Source: Firmicutes bacterium UBA2598 (lineage in GTDB: Bacteria > Bacillota > PH28-bin88). From it: a stretch of DNA of 42,689 nt. Positions 16,318 through 22,480 of the stretch are shown piece after piece (the first letter of the stretch is position 1; the number at the start of each line of letters is the position of its first letter). The stretch covers positions 1 to 42,689 of the forward strand of contig DDKM01000097.1 in the NCBI GenBank assembly GCA_002339345.1, read 5' to 3'. Under the pieces are notes generated by a model. The model did not search any database, was not told the DNA's origin, and worked only from the letters and a program-made list of their open reading frames with translations. The translations under genes and the position numbers were made by a program.

Positions 16318-16346
16318 ATTATAAGCTAGACCGGTAAAAAACACAA
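16318..16346 (-). promoter_or_regulatory. Candidate sigma-A promoter reading toward the oxidoreductase operon
   Basis: On the minus strand TTGTGT (16341-16346) and TATAAT (16318-16323) are 17 bp apart, with the start near 16311. The following 370 nt up to the hairpin at 15937 hold no intact gene. Short broken frames there (for example a 42-codon stretch ending near 16078) suggest either a long leader or the remains of a gene I do not recognise. The rest of 15938-16459 is otherwise blank. Confidence 0.4.
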
Positions 16347-16459
16347 TATATGGGCAGCATCCACCAAAAAATTGGTTCCCCTTAGAACTATTTTCCTAGT
16401 GCCTGTTTTCCAGACTATTCCACAAAACTTCAATGTGCCTCGCCAACACAATCTCCCAA

Positions 16460-17482
16460 TTAATACATGCCGTACCTGTCCCGCAGGATGGAAGAGACCT
16501 CCTGCAAGAGGGCAAGGGATTTCTCGACTGTGGCTCCCCCGTCTAAGTTCAGCAGGCAGCAGCGGGCGGGGGCCAGCCAGGCCCGGGACAGGAGCAGCTT
16601 TTTATCAACACCTCGTCCGGCCAGGTAGTCCCACATCCCTTCCAGCCGGTTTACCATGGTGGCGGCGGATTCTCCCTCCAGTTCGTGGGTCATGGTGGGG
16701 GTGATGCCCCAGGAGATGATCCCGCCCCTGTCCAGGAAAGCCTTCAACTCAACCACGTAGCGGGTAAATATGTGCCCCCAGGCCAGCACATCGGCGGACA
16801 AAATGTCCAGCTCCAGGCCCAGCAGGAAGGACCAGTCAGGGTTACCGCACAGGTGCACCCCCTTGGGGCCGGGGAGCCGGGCTAAAAATTCCCTGTAATC
16901 CGCCAGCGCCCTTTCCGCCGGGTAACCGGTGACGGCGGTAAACACCATCTCCAACCCAGGCTCATCCACCCACACAAAGGCGGATGGGTTTTTTTGTGCC
17001 AGTTCATGGTACTGGGCCGCCACCTTGTGGGCGATAAACTCGAAGAGAAATCCCCGCACCTCGTCATGGTAGATAATGGGGGTCTGGGTGGTATCGGTAA
17101 TCTTTAAGCCGAAGCTTACCGGTCCGATGGACTGGCCCCGAACCGCCGGGTAGGCTGTCAGGTCCCTGGCCAAAAAGGCGTCAAAGGCCTGGGAGTAGGC
17201 CGGCGAAAGGCGGAAATAGGAGGGGTCATGGAAGTTTAGCACATACTCCTCCAGGCCCTGGTAAAATCCCTCCATATCCAGGGTGATGCGGCGTTCCCCT
17301 TCATCCAGGATGATACCGGGAAATTTTTCCGAAACCTGCACATACATGTCCTCGTAGAAACTCAGACGCGGAAGCTGTGGCCAAAAGGGTATATCCACCT
17401 GAAAGGCCAGATCCATGGCCCTGGCCAGGTCGGTGTGGGGCAGAATGCCCATGGCGGTGGTCAGGCAGTTACCTGGCAACAT
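16460..17482 (-). CDS. Short cobalamin-independent methionine-synthase-like protein (core MetE/UroD fold)
   Basis: 340 residues; the ATG at 17482 has GGGAGGG upstream. Family signatures are TTAMGILPHTD at the N-terminus, a DEPG motif (about 173-176), H210-x-C212 in VHLCGNPDW, ISWGITPT, and SRAWLAPARCCL with C308/C309. These match the His, Cys and Cys zinc ligands of MetE. The length fits the catalytic half only, as in the core-MetE proteins of archaea and of corrinoid-dependent bacteria, which use methylated corrinoid protein rather than methyl-folate. In an organism with a CO dehydrogenase such a donor would be plausible, but that is inference. It is divergent from the HMA/ATPase pair. It could instead be another corrinoid or thiol methyltransferase. 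Confidence 0.75.
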   Translation of the reverse strand: MLPGNCLTTAMGILPHTDLARAMDLAFQVDIPFWPQLPRLSFYEDMYVQVSEKFPGIILDEGERRITLDMEGFYQGLEEYVLNFHDPSYFRLSPAYSQAFDAFLARDLTAYPAVRGQSIGPVSFGLKITDTTQTPIIYHDEVRGFLFEFIAHKVAAQYHELAQKNPSAFVWVDEPGLEMVFTAVTGYPAERALADYREFLARLPGPKGVHLCGNPDWSFLLGLELDILSADVLAWGHIFTRYVVELKAFLDRGGIISWGITPTMTHELEGESAATMVNRLEGMWDYLAGRGVDKKLLLSRAWLAPARCCLLNLDGGATVEKSLALLQEVSSILRDRYGMY

Positions 17483-17500
17483 CTGTGTATCCCTCCCTTT

Positions 17501-17522
17501 GCTTATATTTTGCTTATATTTT
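17501..17522. repeat. Tandem 11-bp repeat
   Basis: GCTTATATTTT occurs twice head to tail (17501-17511 and 17512-17522) just upstream of the methyltransferase-like gene. On the minus strand each unit holds TATAAG, so it may double a -10-like element. Confidence 0.5.
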
Positions 17523-17544
17523 AGCAGCAAAAGTGAACATTAAT

Positions 17545-17560
17545 TGTGACCTGGGTCACT
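17545..17560. promoter_or_regulatory. Dyad TGTGA-N6-TCACT, CRP/FNR-like
   Basis: GTGACC-TG-GGTCAC (17546-17559) is a perfect dyad. Read as TGTGA-N6-TCACT it matches the CRP/FNR-family consensus at nine of ten positions. It lies between the divergent methyltransferase-like and HMA/ATPase genes and could serve either. A metal-sensor operator is the alternative, given the ATPase. Confidence 0.4.
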
Positions 17561-17666
17561 CCCTGTAATTTTTCCTTGTGCTACCATGGGAGTGAGGACC
17601 AGTGTGCCGGGTAAAAACTTCGGGATAACCGGGCTGCTGGCAGTATTGCGAAAGGAGAGGATTTGC

Positions 17667-17882
17667 ATGACGAATAAAATCCAGTTTTATGTTAGGGACC
17701 TGGCCTGCCCAGACTGTGCGGGAAAAGTTGAACAGGCCTTGACCCGCCATCCCGGGATCCAGTCCGCCAAAGTGTCCTATGCCACCGGCCGGATTACCAT
17801 CGATTACGATCCCGCACATACTGACCCGGAATCCATCAAGATGGTCATCGGCGGATTCGGTTACAAAGCGGTGGACCGGTAA
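17667..17882 (+). CDS. Heavy-metal-associated (HMA) domain protein, CopZ-like
   Basis: 71 residues; ATG at 17667 with AAAGGAG upstream. A single HMA domain with the metal-binding pair C14-x2-C17 (LACPDCAGKVE) near the start and the usual beta-alpha-beta-beta-alpha-beta pattern (VEQALTRHPGIQSAKVSYATGRITIDYD). It overlaps the ATPase start by one base (TAATG), so the two are translated together. It probably acts as the soluble metal chaperone or detached N-terminal domain of the ATPase, which lacks an HMA domain of its own. Confidence 0.88.
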   Translation: MTNKIQFYVRDLACPDCAGKVEQALTRHPGIQSAKVSYATGRITIDYDPAHTDPESIKMVIGGFGYKAVDR

Positions 17883-19732
17883 TGGCTGTCTTCAGCACAT
17901 GGCTGGCCCATGAAAAGGAACGGGTGCTGGCCGGTTCGGCGATCCTCATCCTGGCCGGGTGGACCGGCCACCTGGTCGGCCTGCCCCGGTATTATTTCAA
18001 TATCCTCATGTTTTTGGCCGCAGTGCTGGCGGGTTACCGCATCGCCCAGGCAGCATGGCGGCTGCTGAAATACCGGGTGCTGGGTATTCAAGCCCTGGTG
18101 ACGGTGGCGGCTACCGGTGCCCTGTTCATCGGAGAGTACTGGGAGGCGGCGGCGGTCACCTTTCTTTTCGCCCTGGGGGGCTACCTGGAAGCCCGCACCC
18201 TGGAACGGACCCGCCGGGCACTGCAGGGCCTGATGGACCTGGCTCCCCAGAAGGCCAGGGTGCGGCGGGAAGGGGCAGAGGTGGACGTGCCTGCAGAGGA
18301 AGTGCAGCCCGGCGAGGTGGTGCTGATCCGTCCCGGGGAGAAAATCCCGGTGGACGGCCGGGTGGTGGCCGGCCGGGCCACGGTGAACCAGGCCGCCATC
18401 ACCGGTGAATCGGTGCCGGTGTCCAGGGAACCAGGGGATGAAGTGTTCGGTGGGACGGTGCTGGAACTGGGCTACCTGGAGGTGGAAACCACCAGGGTGG
18501 GTGAGGATACCACCCTGGGCCGGATTATCCAGCTGGTGGAGGAGGCCCAGGAGGCCAAGGCTCCCGCCCAGTTGTTCATCGAACGCTTTGCCCGGTACTA
18601 TACCCCGGCAATCATGGTTTTAGCTGCCGCCGTGTTCATTTTCACCCGGGACGGGGCCATGGCCCTGACCCTGTTGGTTATCGGCTGCCCCGGGGCGCTG
18701 GTGGTGGCGGCGCCGGTGTCCATGGTGGCGGCCATCGGCAATGCGGCCAGAAACGGTACCCTGGTCAAGGGCGGTGCCCATATGGAACAGGTGGGGCGGG
18801 TCACCGCAGTGGCCTTTGACAAGACCGGCACCCTGACCCTGGGTAGGCCCATGGTGGTGGGGGTGCGGGCCTTTCATGGCGCGGCGGAGGAACTGCTACT
18901 GGCCGCGGCCGCCGCGGAACAACCTTCGGAACACCACCTGGGTAGAGCCATCGTGGCAGCGGCAGAAGATGAACTGCCCGGGGCGGAGGACTTCCAGGTG
19001 GTGCCTGGCCTGGGGGTGAAGGCCACGGTGGCCGGTCAAAGGGTGCTGGTGGGTAACCAGCGCTGGCTGGCAGAACATGGTGTGGAGGTGCCCCCACAGG
19101 CAGTGGCTCACCAAGGGGTGGAGGAGGAAAGGGGCCGCACGGTGGTGCTGGTGGCCCGGGGGGATAACTTTCTGGGTACCATTTCCCTGGCGGACACCGT
19201 GCGGGAGGGAGCCCGGGAGGCGGTGCAGCGCCTGAAGGGGATGGGTATCAGGCGGGTGGTGATGCTGACCGGTGACAATGCAGCCGCAGCACGGGCGGTG
19301 GGCGAGGCGGTAGGCCTGGATGGAGTATATGCCGGGCTGTTGCCGGAAGAAAAGGTGCAAGTGCTGGCTGGATTAAAGGAAGAAGGGTATGTGGTGGCCA
19401 TGGTAGGTGACGGCATCAATGATGCCCCGGCCCTGGCCGGTGCCCATGTGGGCATCGCCATGGGCGGCACCGGTACTGACGTGGCCCTGGAAACCGCCGA
19501 TATGGTCTTAATGACTGACCGGCTGGACCGCTTGGCCTCCGCCATCGCTTTGGGCAGGCGCACCCTGGCCATCATCCGCCAGAATATTACCTTTGCCGTG
19601 GCGGTGGTGTTGCTCCTGCTGGCGGGGGTACTAGGTAAAAAGGTGTTCCTGTCTTCCGGCATGCTGGTACACGAGGCCAGCGTTCTGCTGGTGCTACTAA
19701 ACGCCATGCGCCTTTTACCTGGACGGCACTAA
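17882..19732 (+). CDS. P1B-type heavy-metal ATPase with CPG membrane motif
   Basis: 616 residues. About four membrane helices come first, then the actuator motif TGES, two further helices with the metal-site motif C269-P-G, the phosphorylation motif DKTGTLT (Asp313), the nucleotide-binding domain, MVGDGINDAPAL and two C-terminal helices. Two positions differ from the best-known transporters. The CPC/SPC/CPH motif is CPG (LVIGCPGALVVAAP), and the usual HP pair of the nucleotide-binding domain is HH (SEHHLG, His351-His352). The catalytic Asp and hinge are intact, so it should be active. The metal cannot be named from the motif. A YoeB toxin remnant begins directly after its stop. Confidence 0.9.
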   Translation: MAVFSTWLAHEKERVLAGSAILILAGWTGHLVGLPRYYFNILMFLAAVLAGYRIAQAAWRLLKYRVLGIQALVTVAATGALFIGEYWEAAAVTFLFALGGYLEARTLERTRRALQGLMDLAPQKARVRREGAEVDVPAEEVQPGEVVLIRPGEKIPVDGRVVAGRATVNQAAITGESVPVSREPGDEVFGGTVLELGYLEVETTRVGEDTTLGRIIQLVEEAQEAKAPAQLFIERFARYYTPAIMVLAAAVFIFTRDGAMALTLLVIGCPGALVVAAPVSMVAAIGNAARNGTLVKGGAHMEQVGRVTAVAFDKTGTLTLGRPMVVGVRAFHGAAEELLLAAAAAEQPSEHHLGRAIVAAAEDELPGAEDFQVVPGLGVKATVAGQRVLVGNQRWLAEHGVEVPPQAVAHQGVEEERGRTVVLVARGDNFLGTISLADTVREGAREAVQRLKGMGIRRVVMLTGDNAAAARAVGEAVGLDGVYAGLLPEEKVQVLAGLKEEGYVVAMVGDGINDAPALAGAHVGIAMGGTGTDVALETADMVLMTDRLDRLASAIALGRRTLAIIRQNITFAVAVVLLLLAGVLGKKVFLSSGMLVHEASVLLVLLNAMRLLPGRH

Positions 19733-19884
19733 TCCCCGGGAAATATCCAGGGGCCGCCGTACGAGAAATTGGTCGACGATCTCGAAGGAGCCTATTCCCG
19801 GCGGATAAATATAAAACACCGTCTTGTTTATTCGGCAGAAAAAACAGTGTCAGGGTCTTGCGGCTTTGGACCCATTATCAGTGA
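19733..19884 (+). pseudogene. YoeB/Txe-family toxin remnant, N-truncated and frameshifted
   Basis: PPYEKLVDDLEGAYSRRINI followed by KHRLVY is the central signature of YoeB endoribonuclease toxins. The frame then breaks in a run of six A (19839-19844). It resumes one frame over as NSVRVLRLWTHYQ and a stop at 19882, the expected YoeB C-terminus. The first 40 or so codons and any YefM antitoxin gene are missing, and the remnant starts right behind the ATPase stop. It should not make a toxin unless the frameshift is a sequencing error, and even then the start is absent. Confidence 0.8.
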
Positions 19885-19897
19885 ACCTCCGCCGGGA

Positions 19898-19911
19898 CAA
19901 GCCCGGGGGCT
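19898..19911. repeat. Palindrome AAGCCC-GG-GGGCTT
   Basis: A 14-bp palindrome directly after the toxin remnant, followed by a further GAAGCCCAC. IS200/IS605 elements carry small hairpins at their ends. As the transposase remnant beside it reads away from here on minus, this could be its right-end hairpin. Confidence 0.35.
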
Positions 19912-19956
19912 TCTGGTGAAGCCCACTTTTAGCTGCCGTATCGCTTTTTAACTTAC

Positions 19957-20121
19957 TCATCCCCTTTCACCCCCTTCCGGGAAGATTTTTGGGCTTCCAT
20001 CCTCAATGCTACTTTTAATCACTTCCTCGACTATGCCCTGTATCACCTTATGACGGTACTTGGGACAAAACACGATGGGGTAGTTGATGTTGTAGGCGCA
20101 ATGGTTGGTTTTCCTTTCCAT
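19957..20121 (-). mobile_element. IS200/IS605 TnpA transposase fragment
   Basis: Reading minus from an ATG at 20121 gives 54 residues beginning MERKTNHCAYNINYPIVFCP and then KYRHKV, the N-terminus of the Y1 transposase TnpA. After about residue 30 the similarity is lost and a stop follows, so the HUH motif and catalytic tyrosine are missing. It is a dead remnant. No clear left-end hairpin was found in 20122-20171. Confidence 0.8.
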
Positions 20122-20171
20122 GGCTTAATTATATCACGAGAACATGTGTTTGGGTGTCCCATTGAGTCGCC

Positions 20172-20425
20172 CTAACGGTCGACGCCCCTTTCATCCCACC
20201 CCACAAGGCGCCAGAAGGTGTCAGCCCGCCGCATATGCCCGATCAGGATTTCCCCTGTATCACTGTTAACAGCCAAGGGCTGGGTCTCCCCTCCCAGTCA
20301 TATTGGTTGAGCAGAAGTACAGGGCGCTTAGACAAGTCTTGTCCACAGGTAGGGCAAACCCATTTGCCCCGGGTCATGGCAGAATAGGAGTAATTCCCGC
20401 ATTTAAAACAGTGTTTCTTAACCAT
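20172..20425 (-). pseudogene. Small zinc-ribbon protein, frameshifted
   Basis: From the ATG at 20425 the frame reads HCFKCGNYSYSAMTRG then WVCPTCGQDL, two CxxC knuckles 17 residues apart, a zinc ribbon. It continues to LLLNQYDW. The open frame runs on to a stop at 20243, but the better continuation is one frame over: GETQPLAVNSDTGEILIGHM then RRADTFWRLVGWDERGVDR, stop at 20172. The shift falls in a C/G-rich run near 20286-20295. The gene is thus probably broken, or the assembly has a base error there. The start overlaps the stop of the TadC-like remnant, suggesting a former operon. The function is unknown. Confidence 0.6.
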
Positions 20426-20616
20426 TTTTCCCCTCACCCTCATGATTTTCCCGGCCCCTATGCCGTCTTCGCTGCTTGCCGCCGAATACCTTAAGAATGT
20501 TCAATACCGCCGGACCCAAGATAATAATAAATATGCAGGGGAAGATGAAAAAAATCAGGGGGAAACAACAATTTTACCGGCGCCTTCAACTCCGGTTTTG
20601 GTTCTGAGGGAAACAT
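20418..20616 (-). pseudogene. TadC/type II secretion F-domain C-terminal remnant
   Basis: Minus-strand reading gives ELKAPVKLLFP, then after a one-base shift in a run of five G (plus strand 20558-20562) LIFFIFPCIFIIILGPAVLN and ILKVFGGKQRRR to a stop at 20418. The membrane segment ending in ILGPA with a basic tail is the C-terminus of TadC-like T2SSF proteins of Flp/Tad pili. The upstream part of the protein is missing. The call rests on this short stretch only. Confidence 0.5.
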
Positions 20617-20682
20617 GGAACATTTAATCCTTAATCCGTCCCCGCAATCAAACTTGCTACGACGGCAAATCCGGCCTCCTTA

Positions 20683-20711
20683 TTGCGGCCATATGGGAAC
20701 AATGGTACAAT
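20683..20711 (+). promoter_or_regulatory. Candidate sigma-A promoter of modABC
   Basis: TTGCGG (20683-20688), a 17-bp spacer and TACAAT (20706-20711). Transcription would start near 20718, giving a leader of about 209 nt before the TTG start of modA. Confidence 0.5.
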
Positions 20712-20734
20712 GTAACCGTCGAGTTTATTGAACA

Positions 20735-20907
20735 AGATAAACCTTTCCGAGCCCATGGACCTAAAGGAAACCATGGTTGATGGGCCGCCGTTATGGCCGG
20801 GGTATAACTGGAAACGGTTATGCCTTCCAGATGCGAAAAGGAAAGCTCTCGGGCGTGGCTCAAACACCGGCCCCTGTACTTTTCGCGCTGGGGTCGGTTT
20901 TATTTTT
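20735..20907 (+). promoter_or_regulatory. Structured leader with terminator and antiterminator, putative Moco/Wco-type riboswitch
   Basis: Three features point to an RNA switch. A CCATGG/CCATGG stem lies within GCCCAT...ATGGGC (about 20751-20784). A hairpin ATAACTG-GAAA-CGGTTAT (20804-20821) has a GNRA tetraloop. Its ATAAC could pair instead with the upstream GTTAT at 20790. Last, CCGGCCCC (20867-20874) pairs with GGGGTCGG (20890-20897), followed by TTTTATTTTT: an intrinsic terminator ending 5 nt before the ribosome site. GGGCGTG (20851-20857) can pair with CAC-CG-GCCC (20865-20873) and so compete with the terminator. Moco riboswitches are known upstream of molybdate transport genes; the class here is inferred. 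Confidence 0.6.
20867..20907 (+). terminator. Intrinsic terminator in the modA leader
   Basis: An 8-bp stem with one G-U pair (20867-20874 with 20890-20897) runs straight into TTTTATTTTT. Being upstream of modA with no gene before it, it must be conditional if modABC is to be expressed. Confidence 0.75.
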
Positions 20908-20926
20908 GGAAAAGGAGGCCGGGACT

Positions 20927-21784
20927 TTGCAGCCCAGACTATGTGCCAGCCGGCTAAGGGGTGCCGGAGGGAGTTGCCGTAAGGAGACAAAGAATGCAGG
21001 AATACACCAGCTGTGGACAGCTGTCCTGCTGCTGGCGGTTTTTTTGGTTGGGACAGGCTGTACCCGGGGGAAGGAGCAAGTCCAGCCGCCCACTTTGACC
21101 GTTGCCGCCGCTTCCGACCTGGTCCTGGCCTTTTCGGAAATTGCCCGGGAATTTGAACGGATGACAGGGGCCAAGGTGGTGCTGGTTTTCGGTTCTACCG
21201 GAAAGCTGGCCCAGCAAATTGAGAACGGGGCCCCCTATGATGTTTTTGCTGCCGCCGATATCCAGTTTATCCGGGGTTTAGAGGCCAAAACCAGGGTGGA
21301 TGCCGCTACAACCAGGCATTATGCCAACGGTAGGGTGGGCATCGCCACCACGGTCAAAGGCGGTCTTGCACCTGATGATCTTGCCGATCTACTGGATCCC
21401 GTCTATAAAAAAATCGCCATCGCCAGCCCGGAACACGCTCCCTACGGCCGTGCGGCCCGGGAGGCCCTGGAATCCGCCGGATTGTGGCACCAGCTGCAGG
21501 ACCGGCTGGTTTATGCCGGTAACATCCAGGAGGCCTTTACCCTGGTGACCAGCGGCAATGCGGAGGCTGGCCTGGTAGCCATATCCGTGGCCGCTAACGA
21601 CCCGCAAGTACGGTTTGTCCTCGTGGATAGTGCCATGCACAGGCCATTGATCCAGGCCATGGCGGTGGTCAGTAATTCAGAACACCCGGAGCTGGCCGGA
21701 CGCTTTATACAATACGTCACCTCCCCGCAAGGCCGGGAAGTGCTGCTCCGATACGGATTTGAGGCACCGGAGGAAGGCCGATGA
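20927..21784 (+). CDS. modA: Molybdate/tungstate ABC transporter binding protein
   Basis: 285 residues. The TTG at 20927 is chosen because AGGAGG (20913-20918) lies 8 nt upstream and just after the leader terminator. An ATG at 20777 in the same frame would place the start inside the structured leader. The protein has a long basic n-region, a hydrophobic core and the lipobox LVGTGC, so it is a membrane-anchored lipoprotein. The mature part shows LTVAAASDLVLAFSEIAREF, VFGSTGKLAQQIENGAPYDVF and AAAD, the ModA pattern of oxyanion-binding residues. It overlaps modB by 4 bp. Molybdate and tungstate cannot be told apart by eye. Confidence 0.9.
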   Translation: MQPRLCASRLRGAGGSCRKETKNAGIHQLWTAVLLLAVFLVGTGCTRGKEQVQPPTLTVAAASDLVLAFSEIAREFERMTGAKVVLVFGSTGKLAQQIENGAPYDVFAAADIQFIRGLEAKTRVDAATTRHYANGRVGIATTVKGGLAPDDLADLLDPVYKKIAIASPEHAPYGRAAREALESAGLWHQLQDRLVYAGNIQEAFTLVTSGNAEAGLVAISVAANDPQVRFVLVDSAMHRPLIQAMAVVSNSEHPELAGRFIQYVTSPQGREVLLRYGFEAPEEGR

Positions 21785-22458
21785 ATAAACTGGATCTGTT
21801 TCCCCTGATGTTATCCCTGCGGGTTGCCGGTATCGCCACCATGCTGGCTGTACTGGCCGGACTCCCTCTGGCCTGGTACCTGGCCAGGCGGCGCGGCAGG
21901 CTGGCGGATTTGCTGGATTCGCTGATCACCCTGCCGCTGGTTTTGCCACCCACGGTACTGGGGTACTACCTGCTGGTGGCCCTTGGCCGCCAGAGTCCCA
22001 TTGGGCATTTTCTGGAGCAGCAGTTCGGCCTGACCCTGGTTTTTACCCCCAGGGGAGCAGTCATCGCCGCCTGTGTGGCTTCCATCCCCTATTTTATCAA
22101 AAGCGCCCGGGCGGCCCTGGAAGGGGTGGACCGGGATCTGGTGGATGCCGCCCGTACCCTGGGCCGTACCGAAGGGGAGATTTTTTTGGCCATTATTGTA
22201 CCTATTGCCTGGCGGGGATTGGCAGCGGGAGGGGTGCTTACCTTTGCCCGTGCTTTGGGGGACTTTGGAACCACCCTGATGGTAGCGGGGGGTATTCCTG
22301 GGCGGACCCTGACCATGCCCATAGCCATCTACAATTCCATTCTGGCGGGTGACCGGGGGATGGCTAATTTGTTGGTAGCGGTGATGACCCTGGCGGCGCT
22401 GGCGGTTATCTTTACCCTGAACCGCCTGCAGCGCTCTTTCATCAGAGGACGGGACTAA
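21781..22458 (+). CDS. modB: Molybdate ABC transporter permease
   Basis: 225 residues; ATG overlaps the modA stop (ATGA). There are about five or six membrane helices and the ABC permease coupling loop EGVDRDLVDAARTLGRTEGEIF (EAA-type motif, roughly residues 118-139). It is of normal ModB length. It forms the channel of the ModABC importer, delivering oxyanion for the cofactor used by the molybdopterin enzyme at 6885-10004 and any other Mo/W enzymes. Confidence 0.93.
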   Translation: MNKLDLFPLMLSLRVAGIATMLAVLAGLPLAWYLARRRGRLADLLDSLITLPLVLPPTVLGYYLLVALGRQSPIGHFLEQQFGLTLVFTPRGAVIAACVASIPYFIKSARAALEGVDRDLVDAARTLGRTEGEIFLAIIVPIAWRGLAAGGVLTFARALGDFGTTLMVAGGIPGRTLTMPIAIYNSILAGDRGMANLLVAVMTLAALAVIFTLNRLQRSFIRGRD

Positions 22459-22480
22459 ATCCCACCGGGAGGCTGGTTGG

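Noticed and set aside
15968..16318. A 116-codon open frame on plus in the oxidoreductase leader
   Set aside because: It has no ribosome site, an irregular composition and no recognisable motif, and it lies antisense to a probable leader.
17545..17572. MerR-type operator with long spacer for the metal ATPase
   Set aside because: A dyad is present but no convincing -35/-10 pair with a 19-20 bp spacer brackets it.
20777..20926. N-terminal extension of ModA from the ATG at 20777
   Set aside because: It would run through the GNRA hairpin and the terminator and would bury the lipoprotein signal; the TTG at 20927 has AGGAGG at good spacing.
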